64,000 bases of DNA, from the NCBI RefSeq assembly GCF_025532145.1, contig NZ_ARXS01000004.1, positions 124,001-188,000 on the forward strand, read 5' to 3'. This document shows positions 48,386-64,000 of this stretch, piece by piece (the first letter of the stretch is position 1; the number at the start of each line of letters is the position of its first letter). Both the position numbers and the translations under genes were made by a program. A model generated the notes under the pieces. The model worked only from the letters and a program-made list of their open reading frames with translations. It was not told the DNA's origin and made no database searches. Source of the DNA: Alloalcanivorax balearicus MACL04 (GTDB lineage Bacteria > Pseudomonadota > Gammaproteobacteria > Pseudomonadales > Alcanivoracaceae).

Positions 48386-50056
48386 TCAGGCCACTTCCTG
48401 GCCCTTCTCGAGCATTTCCCGGGCGTGGGCCAGGGTGGAGTCGGTGATTTCCACGCCACCCAGCATCCGCGCCAGTTCTTCCACCCGGGCATCCGGGGCG
48501 AGGGGCTGGATGCGGGTACGGGTGGTGTTCTTGCTCTGAATCTTGTGCACTTGCCAGTGCTGGTGTCCCTGGCTGGCCACTTGCGCCTGGTGGGTGATGC
48601 ACAGTACCTGGGCGTGTTCGCCCAGCTCCCGCAGCAAACGGCCGACGATTTCGGCCACCCCGCCACCGACCCCCACATCCACTTCATCGAACACCAGGCT
48701 GGGCACCGTCAGGTTGCGCGCGCAGATCACCTGGATCGCCAGGCTGACCCGGGACAGCTCGCCACCGGAAGCGACCTTGGCCAGCGGCCGCAGCGGCTGC
48801 CCGGGATTGGCGGAAAAACGGAATTCCACCAGATCCAGACCTTCGGCGCCGGCGCTGTCGTCTTCCACCACGGTTTCCAGCCTGGCGGCTTTCATGCCCA
48901 GGGCCTTGAGCTGGGTGGCGATCTGGCGGGTGAGTGTGGTGGCAGCGGTCTTGCGGGCCTTGCTGAGCTTGCGGGCTTCGCTCATGTAATGCTCCCGGGC
49001 GTCTTCCTCCGCTTTGGCCAGGGCCTCCAGGTGCTCATCGAAGTGCTCCAGGGTGTCCACTTCCCGGGCCAGTTGCTGGTGATGCTCCACCAGTTCTTCC
49101 GGGCGCACCCGGTGTTTGCGGGCCAGGCTGTAGGCCTGCCCCAGGCGCTCTTCCACTTGCGCCAGCCGCTCCGGATCCAGGTCCAGGCGGTCCAGGTAGT
49201 GGCGCAGGGCTTCGGCGGCCGCTTCCACTTGCAGGCGGGCGGATTCCACCGTGTCCAAAGCTTCCGACAAAGCGTTGTCGTGGTCGCGGGCTTCTTCCAG
49301 CCAATGGCGGATCTGGCCCAGTTGATCGTTACAGGTGCCTTCTTCGCCGTCGTACAGGGCCGCCACCGATTGCTGGCACAGGCGGATCAGGGCGTCGGCG
49401 TGGCCCAGGCGTTGCTGTTCCTGATCCAGTTCCGCTAATTCGCCTTCGGCCAGAGACAGGGCGTTCAGCTCGTCCAGTTGGAAGCGCAGCAGTTCCTGGC
49501 GTTCGTTCTGTTCGCGGGCGCCGGTGAGGGCCTGATCGTGCTCCTGGCGGGCCTGTTGCCACTGCCGCCAGGCGCTCCGCACGGAAGCCGCCAGGTCGCC
49601 GGTACCGGCAAAGTTGTCGAGCAGCTGGCGGTGAGTGTCCCGATGCAGCAAGGCCTGATGCTCATGCTGGCTGTGAATGCTGATCAGCAACTCGCCGAGC
49701 TGACGCACGTCGGCCAGGGGGGCCGGCGTGCCGTTGATATAGGCCCGGGAACGGCCATCGGCACGAACCGTGCGGCGCAGCAGGCAGTCATCGCCGTTGT
49801 CCAGTTCCCGCTCTTCCAGCCAGGCCCGGGCCTGGGCGTGGTTGGCCACGGTGAAGCTGGCCAGCACTTCAGCCCGCTCGCAGCCTGGCCGAACCACGGC
49901 GGAATCCGCCCGCTCCCCCAGGGTCAGGGAAAGGGCGTCGATCAATACGGATTTGCCGGCGCCGGTCTCGCCACTGATGACGGTTAGGCCGGATTCCGGT
50001 TCCAGCTCGAGTTGATCGACGGTGGCGAAATGGCGAACGCTCAAGTGAGTGAGCAT
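48386..50056 (-). CDS. recN: DNA repair ATPase RecN
   Basis: 556 aa SMC-like protein for double-strand break repair. Walker A GETGAGKS is near residue 30, coiled-coil arms span about 160-350, and the C-terminal half-site has ASGGELSRVSLAIQV (ABC signature) and LVFDEVDVGVGG (Walker B), then THQAQVA. ATG 50056 gives the conserved LTHLSVRHFATVDQLELE start; the extension to 50095 is rejected. A LexA-type box lies about 80 bases upstream. Confidence 0.96.
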   Translation of the reverse strand: MLTHLSVRHFATVDQLELEPESGLTVISGETGAGKSVLIDALSLTLGERADSAVVRPGCERAEVLASFTVANHAQARAWLEERELDNGDDCLLRRTVRADGRSRAYINGTPAPLADVRQLGELLISIHSQHEHQALLHRDTHRQLLDNFAGTGDLAASVRSAWRQWQQARQEHDQALTGAREQNERQELLRFQLDELNALSLAEGELAELDQEQQRLGHADALIRLCQQSVAALYDGEEGTCNDQLGQIRHWLEEARDHDNALSEALDTVESARLQVEAAAEALRHYLDRLDLDPERLAQVEERLGQAYSLARKHRVRPEELVEHHQQLAREVDTLEHFDEHLEALAKAEEDAREHYMSEARKLSKARKTAATTLTRQIATQLKALGMKAARLETVVEDDSAGAEGLDLVEFRFSANPGQPLRPLAKVASGGELSRVSLAIQVICARNLTVPSLVFDEVDVGVGGGVAEIVGRLLRELGEHAQVLCITHQAQVASQGHQHWQVHKIQSKNTTRTRIQPLAPDARVEELARMLGGVEITDSTLAHAREMLEKGQEVA

Positions 50057-50133
50057 GTACGGAACCCCCGTGTTTCCTGGTTTGGGCGTTTGCATCGGGT
50101 GGCGCGGCGGTGTGCGCCGCGCTGCTCGGACAA

Positions 50134-50149
50134 CTGTTATTCTGGCCAG
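50134..50149 (-). promoter_or_regulatory. SOS (LexA) box of recN
   Basis: CTGG-N8-ACAG on the minus strand, one base from the CTGT-N8-ACAG consensus. recN is a classic SOS gene, which supports the call. Confidence 0.65.
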
Positions 50150-50312
50150 TGCCCCGTTGATGTTAGGCGATTCCGGCCGTCAGCGTAAGAGCCTGCCGTT
50201 TGCAAGGTGAAGAGGAGTAACACTGGACGGCGACCGTTTCGCTGGCAACAATCGGCAGTGGGTGGGCGCTCCGCCCATCCCGATTGGCAGTAGTGGGTGA
50301 CAAAAGGCAGCT

Positions 50313-51356
50313 GTGGAACTCAACGAACGCAAGCAACGGTTACTCATGGCCCTGGTGGAGCGTCACATCCGTGACGGTCAGCCAGTGGGCTCGAAAACCC
50401 TGGCCCAGGGGGGCGGCCTGGCAGTAAGTCCGGCGACCATCCGCAATATCATGGCGGAACTGGAGGATCTGGGGTTATTGATCAGCCCTCATACTTCGGC
50501 GGGCCGGGTGCCCACCGAGCGGGGTTATCGCCTTTATGTGGATACGCTGCTGGCGTCCAGCGCCATGCGCAGCCCGGATCACCAGCAGTTGCGTGACGAA
50601 TTGCGCCAGTTGCTGGCACCGGATCAATCGCCGCAGGAGTTGGTGTCCCAGGCATCCCGCACTCTGGCGGAACTGACCCGCATGGCCGGTCTGGTGGCGG
50701 CGCCAAGGCGTCAGGTCAGCACACTGCGGCAGGTGGAGTTCCTGCCGCTGTCCGGTCAGCGCGTGCTGGTGATTCTGGTGGTGAACCGTTCCGAGGTGCA
50801 GAACCGTATCATCCATACCGCCCGCGAGTACGATGAGAGTGAATTGCGCCAGGCCGCCAACTACATCAATTACACCTACGGTGGTTGTGACCTGGACGCC
50901 ATCTGCGACGGCCTGTTGAGCACCATGGCCGCGGACCGGGCGCAGATGGACGCGCTGATGCGGACCACCCTCGACGTGGCCGGTCAGGCCTTGAGGCAGT
51001 CCGGGGACGAAGAATCCGATTACGTGGTGTCCGGGGAATCCAATCTGCTGGATTCCGCCGAGGCTGACAGCATCGACAAGCTGCGCGATCTGTTCAATGC
51101 CTTCAACCACAAGCGCGATATCCTGCACTTGCTGGAACGCAGCATGAAAGCCGATGGCGTGCAGATCTTCATCGGCCGGGAGTCCGGCTACCAGCCGTTC
51201 GAGGAGTATTCGCTGGTGTCGGCGCCGTATCGGCTGGAAAACGGCCCGGTGGGCGTGCTGGCCGTGGTCGGCCCCACCCGCATGGACTATGAAAAAGTCA
51301 TCCCCACCGTGGATATCACCGCCCGTATCCTGTCCGCCGCCCTCAATCAACTGTGA
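50313..51356 (+). CDS. hrcA: Heat-inducible transcription repressor HrcA
   Basis: 347 aa. N-terminal winged helix (ERKQRLLMALVERHIRDGQPVGSKTLAQ, SPATIRNIMAELEDLGLL, HTSAGRVPTERGYRLYVD) followed by the GAF-like and insertion domains, ending YEKVIPTVDITARILSAALNQL. GTG start at 50313. HrcA normally binds the CIRCE inverted repeat upstream of groESL or dnaK; no CIRCE is visible before hrcA, grpE or dnaK here, so its targets are elsewhere, probably groESL. Confidence 0.95.
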   Translation: MELNERKQRLLMALVERHIRDGQPVGSKTLAQGGGLAVSPATIRNIMAELEDLGLLISPHTSAGRVPTERGYRLYVDTLLASSAMRSPDHQQLRDELRQLLAPDQSPQELVSQASRTLAELTRMAGLVAAPRRQVSTLRQVEFLPLSGQRVLVILVVNRSEVQNRIIHTAREYDESELRQAANYINYTYGGCDLDAICDGLLSTMAADRAQMDALMRTTLDVAGQALRQSGDEESDYVVSGESNLLDSAEADSIDKLRDLFNAFNHKRDILHLLERSMKADGVQIFIGRESGYQPFEEYSLVSAPYRLENGPVGVLAVVGPTRMDYEKVIPTVDITARILSAALNQL

Positions 51357-51359
51357 AAA

Positions 51360-51490
51360 GCAGTGAACAGTGAATAATGAACAGTGAATAGCGGCCCGGC
51401 TCCGCGAAAAGGGAGGGCGCGGGCACGGCATTGGTACTCGGAGGTGTCCTCGCGCGCACTGTTAACTCTTCAATATTAACTGTTACCTGC
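51360..51490. repeat. 131-bp element with imperfect 32-base terminal inverted repeats
   Basis: Arms 51360-51391 and 51459-51490 are inverted copies with 25 of 32 positions matching (GCAGnnAACAGTnAATAnTGAA...). The left arm itself contains the direct repeat AACAGTGAATA twice. The GC-rich centre holds no gene. It looks like a miniature repeat inserted between hrcA and the grpE promoter. Confidence 0.5.
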
Positions 51491-51503
51491 TTTCTCGCTT
51501 GCC

Positions 51504-51531
51504 CTTGAATCCGCTCAACCTGTTCCCATAT
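51504..51531 (+). promoter_or_regulatory. Sigma-32 heat-shock promoter of grpE
   Basis: CTTGAA (51504-51509), 14-base spacer, TCCCATAT (51524-51531), close to the consensus CTTGAA-N13/14-CCCCATNT. 53 bases before the grpE start. Confidence 0.8.
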
Positions 51532-51583
51532 CTTTGCCCGCTTTCCCGAGATGGATCCCGCATTCGGGTATTTTGGAGTGGAT

Positions 51584-52177
51584 ATGAGCGATCAGGACAA
51601 ACAGAAACCCCAAGATGAGGCGGTGACCCAGGATTCCGAACTGGAGAACCCCCAACCTGCCGCCGAGGTGGCTGGCGAAGAGGCCGGCGCGGAGCCGGAT
51701 GCGGCCCGGCAGCTGGCTGAAGCGCAGGAGCAGATGCAGCGTCTGGAGAAAGCGTTGGCCGAAGCCGACCTGCGCGCCCAGGCGGAAGTCCAGAACGTGC
51801 GCCGCCGTGCCGAGCGCGAGGTGGAGAACGCCCATAAGTTCGCCCTGGAGAAATTCGCCGGTGATCTGCTGTCCGTGGCGGACAGCCTGGAGCGTGGCCT
51901 GTCCACCCTGGATGCCGAGGATGAGGCGCTCAAACCCGCCCGCGAGGGGCTGGAGCTGACGCTGAAAGTGCTGATGGACGCCTTCGGCCGGCACAACCTG
52001 GAGCAGGTGGATCCCCACGGCGAGCCCTTCAATCCGGAGCGTCACGAAGCAATGACGATGATTCCGGCCCCCGGGGCGGAGCCCAACACCGTGATTGACG
52101 TACTGGAGAAAGGCTACCTGCTCAACGGCCGCCTGATCCGTCCGGCACGGGTGGTGGTCAGTAAGGCGGAAGGTTGA
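51584..52177 (+). CDS. grpE: Nucleotide exchange factor GrpE
   Basis: 197 aa. An acidic disordered N-terminus, a long coiled coil (residues about 45-110, [23 protein letters not shown]) and the beta domain with [10 protein letters not shown] and [22 protein letters not shown]. It releases ADP from DnaK. ATG 51584 follows GGAG; an upstream frame to 51551 is open but lacks a site. Under a sigma-32 promoter and just before dnaK. Confidence 0.97.
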   Translation: MSDQDKQKPQDEAVTQDSELENPQPAAEVAGEEAGAEPDAARQLAEAQEQMQRLEKALAEADLRAQAEVQNVRRRAEREVENAHKFALEKFAGDLLSVADSLERGLSTLDAEDEALKPAREGLELTLKVLMDAFGRHNLEQVDPHGEPFNPERHEAMTMIPAPGAEPNTVIDVLEKGYLLNGRLIRPARVVVSKAEG

Positions 52178-52196
52178 TCCGGCTCCCTTGAAAAGA

Positions 52197-52224
52197 CTCG
52201 GGGCGCCGCCATATAGCTGGCAAG
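52197..52224 (+). promoter_or_regulatory. Sigma-32 heat-shock promoter of dnaK
   Basis: CTTGAA (52197-52202), 14-base spacer, CGCCATAT (52217-52224). 66 bases before the dnaK start. Confidence 0.8.
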
Positions 52225-52290
52225 TTCATTGAGGTTCAACTGTCCGGGTGGCCTTTGGCATTCGGATCGTGTGAAGGAGAAACAGACGTT

Positions 52291-54213
<1,923 letters not shown>

Positions 54214-54311
54214 GTCGAAATCCGTCGGACGTTGACGCCGGGCGCGGGGCGCTGCCGAGAGCAGTGCCAAGCGTCCGGCGTTCGGCGTCTGGCGCCATAT
54301 AAAGGCTCACT

Positions 54312-56304
<1,993 letters not shown>

Positions 56305-56415
56305 GATTGGCCGCCACGGTGCCGCTGGCGGGTTTCCGCCCGTGACACTGGCGGCCGAAAGCACTAGAATAGGCCAAGCCTGAGGGCGCGTGGGGCGCAT
56401 GAATCGCTGAATAAC

Positions 56416-56499
56416 ATGAAAAAGCGAGGTGGAGGAATCCACCTCGCTTTTTTGCGACCGGCCCCCGCCCCGAATCTTCCAAGGGTTTGTCCGCTGTAA
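56416..56499 (+). other. Short reading frame overlapping the carA-leader terminator
   Basis: 27 codons from ATG 56416 ([12 protein letters not shown]...) to TAA 56499, passing through the hairpin at 56424-56453. No good ribosome site. It could be an attenuation leader peptide or chance. Confidence 0.2.
56424..56453 (+). terminator. Rho-independent terminator between dapB and carA
   Basis: Perfect 9-base stem GCGAGGTGG / CCACCTCGC, loop AGGAAT, six T. 120 bases after dapB and 117 before carA, so it either ends the dapB transcript or attenuates carAB. Confidence 0.92.
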
Positions 56500-56569
56500 A
56501 CGGTGTCTCGCCCGCCCGCCACGGCGTCCACGCGGACAACCCGGAACCCTATCAGCCTTGGAGGTTGCG

Positions 56570-57700
56570 TTGACGGTACCCGCCATACTCGCATTAGAAG
56601 ACGGCAGTCTCTTTCGGGGTGTTGCCATTGGCGCCACGGGTGAGACCGTGGGTGAGGTGGTGTTCAACACCGCGATGACCGGATATCAGGAAATCCTCAC
56701 GGACCCGTCCTATGCCAAGCAGATCGTCACGCTGACGTATCCGCATATTGGCAACACCGGCGTCAATGAGGAGGACGAAGAGTCCTCCCGGGTGTGGGCC
56801 GCCGGCCTGATAATCCGGGATCTGACCCTGACGGTAAGCAGCTGGCGTGCCGAGCAGTCCCTGCCGGAGTACCTGGAACAGCGAAACATCGTGGCCATCG
56901 CCGATATCGACACCCGCCGCCTGACCCGCATCCTGCGGGAAAAAGGGGCTCAGAACGGCTGTATCGTCGCCGGTGACGATATCGACGAGGAAAAAGCCCT
57001 GGCCGCCGCGCGCGCCTTCCCCGGTCTCAAGGGGATGGATCTGGCCAAGGAGGTCAGCGTCAGCGAGTCCTATACCTGGACCGAGGGCACCTGGGTTCGC
57101 GGCGAAGGCCACCGGGCTCAGGCGGAGGCCCTGTTTAACGTGGTCGCCTACGATTTCGGCTGCAAGCGCAATATCTTCCGGATGCTGGCGGACCGCGGCT
57201 GCAAGCTGACCGTGGTGCCGGCCCAGACCCCGGCGTCCGAGGTGCTGGCGATGAACCCGGACGGCGTCTTCCTGGCCAACGGCCCCGGTGATCCGGAGCC
57301 TTGTGATTACGCGATCCAGGCAATCCGCGAGATTCTGGAGCGTAAGCTGCCGCTGTTCGGCATCTGTCTGGGGCATCAGCTGCTCGGTCTGGCCAGCGGC
57401 GCCCGCACCATGAAGATGAAGAACGGCCACCACGGCGCCAACCACCCGGTGAAAAACGTGGAAGACGGCACGGTGATGATCACCAGCCAGAACCACGGTT
57501 TCGCGGTGGACGCGGAGACCCTGCCGGACAATCTCAAAGTGACTCATGTGTCGCTGTTCGACGGTACGCTGCAGGGCGTGCATCGCACTGATGTGCCGGC
57601 GTTCAGCTTCCAGGGGCACCCGGAGGCCAGTCCCGGCCCCCACGACTGTGCTCCCCTGTTTGATCACTTCATCGAGTTGATGGAGGCGCACCGCGCCTGA
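56570..57700 (+). CDS. carA: Carbamoyl-phosphate synthase small (glutaminase) subunit
   Basis: 376 aa. N-terminal [19 protein letters not shown], then [14 protein letters not shown]-type segment ([13 protein letters not shown]), and the class I amidotransferase domain with the nucleophile Cys in [12 protein letters not shown] and the His/Glu in [11 protein letters not shown]. The start is TTG at 56570 (GGAGG 6 bases upstream), giving the conserved N-terminus; the longer frame to 56429 crosses the terminator. It feeds arginine and pyrimidine synthesis with CarB. Confidence 0.97.
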   Translation: MTVPAILALEDGSLFRGVAIGATGETVGEVVFNTAMTGYQEILTDPSYAKQIVTLTYPHIGNTGVNEEDEESSRVWAAGLIIRDLTLTVSSWRAEQSLPEYLEQRNIVAIADIDTRRLTRILREKGAQNGCIVAGDDIDEEKALAAARAFPGLKGMDLAKEVSVSESYTWTEGTWVRGEGHRAQAEALFNVVAYDFGCKRNIFRMLADRGCKLTVVPAQTPASEVLAMNPDGVFLANGPGDPEPCDYAIQAIREILERKLPLFGICLGHQLLGLASGARTMKMKNGHHGANHPVKNVEDGTVMITSQNHGFAVDAETLPDNLKVTHVSLFDGTLQGVHRTDVPAFSFQGHPEASPGPHDCAPLFDHFIELMEAHRA

Positions 57701-57788
57701 GACGCGCCGGACGCCACGCACCCCGACGTCCGGCCCGGCAATGAATTAACCCGGTAACGAATTAACCAGAGTCCGACGGTCAGCAAAA

Positions 57789-61004
<3,216 letters not shown>

Positions 61005-61069
61005 TTGTACGGGGTACCCGGGGCCGGGTGCCCCGCGCTACCCACGGATGATTATTTGAGGTTGAACCT

Positions 61070-61546
61070 ATGCAACGCATTCCGATGACGGTCAGTGGTG
61101 CCGAAGCATTGCGCAAGGAGCTGGACCATCTGAAAAAGGTGGAACGGCCCCGTATCAGCGCGGCCATCGCCGACGCCCGTGAGCACGGTGATCTGAAGGA
61201 AAACGCGGAATATCACGCCGCCCGCGAACAGCAGAGCTTCTGCGAAGGGCGTATCAACGAGATCGAGGGCAAGCTGTCCGCCGCTCAGATCATTGATATT
61301 ACCCAACTGGATAACACCGGTAAGGTCATTTTCGGCGCGACCGTGACCATCATCGACGTGGACACCGATGAAGAGAAGGTCTACCAGATCGTGGGTGACG
61401 ACGAAGCCGATATCAAGCAAGGCAAGATCAGTGTCAATTCACCCATCGCCCGTGGCCTGATCGGTCGGGAGGAAGGCGATGTGGTGCAAATCGACACCCC
61501 GGGAGGCACCCGGGAGTACGAGGTGGACAAGGTCGAGCACCTGTAA
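61070..61546 (+). CDS. greA: Transcription elongation factor GreA
   Basis: 158 aa. N-terminal coiled coil ([42 protein letters not shown]) whose tip carries the acidic residues that enter the RNA polymerase channel, then the FKBP-like C-terminal domain ([31 protein letters not shown]). It rescues backtracked polymerase by stimulating cleavage. The carB-greA neighbourhood is known from Pseudomonas aeruginosa. ATG 61070 is preceded by GAGG. Confidence 0.97.
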   Translation: MQRIPMTVSGAEALRKELDHLKKVERPRISAAIADAREHGDLKENAEYHAAREQQSFCEGRINEIEGKLSAAQIIDITQLDNTGKVIFGATVTIIDVDTDEEKVYQIVGDDEADIKQGKISVNSPIARGLIGREEGDVVQIDTPGGTREYEVDKVEHL

Positions 61547-61588
61547 GGCGCTCGCGCGGGGCCGCGGTCCGGACCGGGAGCCCCCGCT

Positions 61589-61900
61589 TCAGTCCTGGGC
61601 TCTCAGGATATTGGACAGCTTGGGGTTGGGCTTGGCGGCCGCCCGGTAAAGCAGGGCGATGTTGCCGATACGCTGGATCAGCTCGGCACCGCTGGCCTCG
61701 CACAGCGCGTTCACCAGATCGGTGCGCTGGTCGCGGGTGGGCGCGTTGACGCGCACCTTGACCAACTCGTGGTCTTCCAGGCGCCGGTTCAATTCCTCGG
61801 TGAAGGATTCGGTCAGGCCCTTGTCGCCGGTCTGCAGCACCGCTTTCAGGTGGTGGCCGATGGTGCGCAAGCGCTTTCTGTCCTGTGGGCTCAAAGGCAT
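61589..61900 (-). CDS. yhbY: YhbY-like CRM-domain RNA-binding protein
   Basis: 103 aa. A single CRM domain (LSPQDRKRLRTIGHHLKAVLQTGDKGLT, LVKVRVNAP, EASGAELIQRIGNIALLYR) that binds pre-50S ribosomes in E. coli. ATG 61900 follows GGAG. Divergent from rlmE, 121 bases apart, the usual order. Confidence 0.95.
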   Translation of the reverse strand: MPLSPQDRKRLRTIGHHLKAVLQTGDKGLTESFTEELNRRLEDHELVKVRVNAPTRDQRTDLVNALCEASGAELIQRIGNIALLYRAAAKPNPKLSNILRAQD

Positions 61901-62021
61901 GGTGTTCTCCAAATCGGGGGCGCTATTCTAGGTACGCGGCTGCTGCCCTGCAATCATCACCGGGGCCTCAGGCACTATTCCCTCGGGTGGGCATCCGGAC
62001 CGGGTAACAGGATGAACCTTT

Positions 62022-62639
62022 ATGGCCAGATCAAAAAGCAGCCAGCGCTGGTTGCGAGAGCATTTTGACGACCACTGGGTGGCCTGCGCCCAGGCCGAGG
62101 GCTACCGCTCCCGGGCCAGTTTCAAGCTGCTGGAGATCCACGAAAAAGACAAGTTGTTCCGGCCCGGCATGCGTGTGCTGGATCTGGGGGCCGCCCCCGG
62201 CGGCTGGGCCCAGGTGGCTGGCCGGCTGGTCGGTTCCCGGGGAACGGTGGTGGCCAGCGATATTCTGGCCATGGACCCGATTCCCGATGTCGCCTTCATC
62301 CAGGGGGATTTCCGTGAGGAGGCGGTCTACCAGCAAATCCTGGACAGCCTGGGGGGGCACAAAGTGGACCTTGTAATGTCCGATATGGCCCCCAATATGA
62401 GTGGTAACCGTGCCGTGGACCTGCCGCGGGCCATGTATCTGGCCGAGCTGGCTCTGGATATGGCGGAGAGCGTCCTTGAACCGGACGGCGTTTTCCTGGT
62501 CAAGGTGTTTCAGGGAGAGGGCTTCGATGAGTATCGGCGGAGTCTTCAGAGCCGGTTTCGGCGGGTGGTGAGCCGCAAGCCGGCGGCCAGCCGCCCTCGC
62601 TCCAATGAAGTGTATCAATTGGGGTGGCACCTGAAATAG
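62022..62639 (+). CDS. rlmE: 23S rRNA 2'-O-methyltransferase RlmE (FtsJ/RrmJ)
   Basis: 205 aa. SAM motif [16 protein letters not shown], and the K-D-K-E tetrad suggested by RASFKLLEI (Lys), [10 protein letters not shown] (Asp), [10 protein letters not shown] (Lys) and RSNEVYQLG (Glu). It methylates U2552 of 23S rRNA in late 50S assembly and is heat-shock linked in E. coli. 55 bases upstream of ftsH, the conserved pair. Confidence 0.97.
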   Translation: MARSKSSQRWLREHFDDHWVACAQAEGYRSRASFKLLEIHEKDKLFRPGMRVLDLGAAPGGWAQVAGRLVGSRGTVVASDILAMDPIPDVAFIQGDFREEAVYQQILDSLGGHKVDLVMSDMAPNMSGNRAVDLPRAMYLAELALDMAESVLEPDGVFLVKVFQGEGFDEYRRSLQSRFRRVVSRKPAASRPRSNEVYQLGWHLK

Positions 62640-62694
62640 TGTAAGGTTTAGAAGTCAGTATGCGCACTTGCGCCCGAACGAATCGAGGTCTCCC

Positions 62695-64000
62695 TTGAAC
62701 GACATGACCAAGAACATCGTACTGTGGCTGGTGATTGCCGGGGTCCTTTATGTGGTGGCCTCCAGCATCAACCCCCAGCCCAGTCAGCAGATGCTGAACT
62801 ACTCCTCCTTCATTGAGAGCGTGGAGAGTGGCAAGGTGGCCCGGGTAACCATCGGGGATACCCGGATTTCCGGTGAAATGAAGAATGGCGGCAAGTTCGA
62901 AACGGTCAAACCGCCGGCGCTGGACACCAATCTGATTCCCACCCTGATCCAGAATAAAGTGGATGTGGTCGGCAAGGAGCCGGAACGTCAGGGCTTCCTG
63001 ACCCAGTTGTTCCTGTCGGTGCTGCCGATCCTGTTGATCCTGGCCATTTTCATCTTCTTCATGCGGCAGATGCAGGGCGGTGGCAAAGGTGGCGGCGGGC
63101 CGATGACCTTTGGTAAGTCGAAGGCGCGGCTGATGAGCGAAGATCAGATCAAAACCACCTTCGCGGATGTGGCCGGTGTCGAGGAAGCCAAGGAAGAGGT
63201 GCAGGAACTGGTGGAGTTCCTGCGCGATCCCGCCAAGTTCCAGCGGCTTGGCGGCAAGATCCCTCGCGGTGTGTTGATGGTGGGGTCTCCGGGGACCGGT
63301 AAGACCCTGCTCGCCAAGGCCATCGCCGGCGAGGCCAAGGTGCCGTTCTTTAGTATCTCCGGTTCCGATTTCGTGGAAATGTTCGTTGGTGTCGGTGCCT
63401 CCCGGGTGCGCGACATGTTCGATCAGGCCAAGAAGCACGCGCCCTGCATTATCTTCATTGACGAGATCGATGCCGTGGGCCGTTCCCGTGGCGCGGGTCT
63501 TGGCGGTGGCCACGATGAGCGCGAGCAGACCCTGAACCAGTTGCTGGTGGAGATGGACGGTTTTGACGCCAACGACGGCATCATCGTCATCGCCGCCACC
63601 AACCGTCCCGATGTGCTTGATCCGGCGCTGCTGCGTCCGGGCCGGTTCGACCGTCAGGTGACCGTGCCGCTGCCCGATATCCGTGGCCGCGAACATGTAT
63701 TGAAAGTGCATATGCGTCCCGTGCCGGTGGCCGAGGACGTGGACGCCAGTGTGATCGCCCGTGGTACCCCGGGCTTCTCCGGCGCCGATCTGGCCAACCT
63801 GGTCAACGAGGCCGCTCTGTTCGCCGCCCGCGCCAACAAGCGGGTGGTGACCATGGAGGAGTTCGAGAAGGCCAAGGACAAGATCCTGATGGGCGCCGAG
63901 CGCCGCTCCATGGTGATGAGTGAGAAAGAGAAGCTGAACACCGCCTATCACGAATCCGGCCACGCGATTGTCGGCCGGCTGGTGCCGGACCACGATCCGG
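62695..64000 (+). CDS. ftsH: ATP-dependent zinc metalloprotease FtsH, N-terminal part
   Basis: At least 435 aa; the gene continues past the right edge. Two N-terminal membrane segments flank a periplasmic domain (residues about 1-125). The AAA domain has Walker A GSPGTGKT, Walker [12 protein letters not shown], pore loop FVEMFVGVG and SRH region [21 protein letters not shown]. The protease motif HESGH lies in [10 protein letters not shown] just before the edge. The TTG start at 62695 is favoured by GAGG 6 bases upstream; ATG 62704 is the alternative. Confidence 0.97.
   Translation, partial: MNDMTKNIVLWLVIAGVLYVVASSINPQPSQQMLNYSSFIESVESGKVARVTIGDTRISGEMKNGGKFETVKPPALDTNLIPTLIQNKVDVVGKEPERQGFLTQLFLSVLPILLILAIFIFFMRQMQGGGKGGGGPMTFGKSKARLMSEDQIKTTFADVAGVEEAKEEVQELVEFLRDPAKFQRLGGKIPRGVLMVGSPGTGKTLLAKAIAGEAKVPFFSISGSDFVEMFVGVGASRVRDMFDQAKKHAPCIIFIDEIDAVGRSRGAGLGGGHDEREQTLNQLLVEMDGFDANDGIIVIAATNRPDVLDPALLRPGRFDRQVTVPLPDIRGREHVLKVHMRPVPVAEDVDASVIARGTPGFSGADLANLVNEAALFAARANKRVVTMEEFEKAKDKILMGAERRSMVMSEKEKLNTAYHESGHAIVGRLVPDHDP

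Overview
The window is high-GC chromosomal DNA of a gammaproteobacterium. The right third has the order ssrA-smpB-bamE/fur-recN-hrcA-grpE-dnaK-dnaJ-dapB-carA-carB-greA-yhbY-rlmE-ftsH, which is typical of the Pseudomonadales/Oceanospirillales side of the class. The protein texture looks Alcanivorax-like to me, but the genus is a guess. No transposase, integrase, tRNA, rRNA or CRISPR array was seen.

Region 1 (1-4.3 kb, minus strand): a 2-oxoglutarate/Fe(II) oxygenase, an alpha/beta hydrolase, a periplasmic substrate-binding protein (SBP) and the start of its ABC ATPase, with a LysR gene next to an 8-oxoguanine deaminase.

Region 2 (4.3-20.4 kb): a nearly complete purine ring degradation set. 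It holds 8-oxoguanine deaminase, guanine deaminase, membrane urate oxidase with cytochrome c domain (PuuD), HIU hydrolase (UraH), OHCU decarboxylase (UraD), allantoinase (PuuE), allantoicase and ureidoglycolate lyase, with a GntR regulator. A WrbA-like flavoprotein, two paralogous SBPs, two paralogous Rieske oxygenases, a second amidohydrolase and an MFS permease follow. Xanthine dehydrogenase is not in the window.

Region 3 (20.4-35 kb): a porin, then one tightly overlapping gene run (RutB-like amidase, cupin, CocE-type hydrolase, ABC ATPase, permease, FAD oxidase, creatininase-family hydrolase, third SBP). A divergent group follows: GntR, hpxZ, hpxY-like amidase, hpxW-like hydrolase (oxalurate/oxamate branch) and a TauE/SafE exporter. 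The palindrome TGTATACA or a close variant recurs in the control regions of regions 2 and 3. At three promoters it lies one base downstream of a sigma-54 -24/-12 element (GG-N10-GC), and at a fourth it overlaps the -12. I infer one nitrogen-scavenging regulon: sigma-54 promoters, presumably NtrC-type activation, and a repressor (probably one of the two GntR proteins).

Region 4 (35-37.4 kb): small foreign-looking genes (VOC protein, nucleotidyltransferase, AT-rich P-loop kinase) separated by palindromic segments that may be decayed integron attC sites.

Region 5 (37.4-43.7 kb): a second 2OG oxygenase, LysR, SDR, Tat-exported aldo/keto reductase, an MFS/NTT-like transporter and an orphan lipoprotein.

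Region 6 (44-64 kb): core genes for trans-translation, iron regulation, SOS repair, heat shock (two good sigma-32 promoters), lysine and carbamoyl-phosphate synthesis, elongation and RNA modification, ending inside ftsH.
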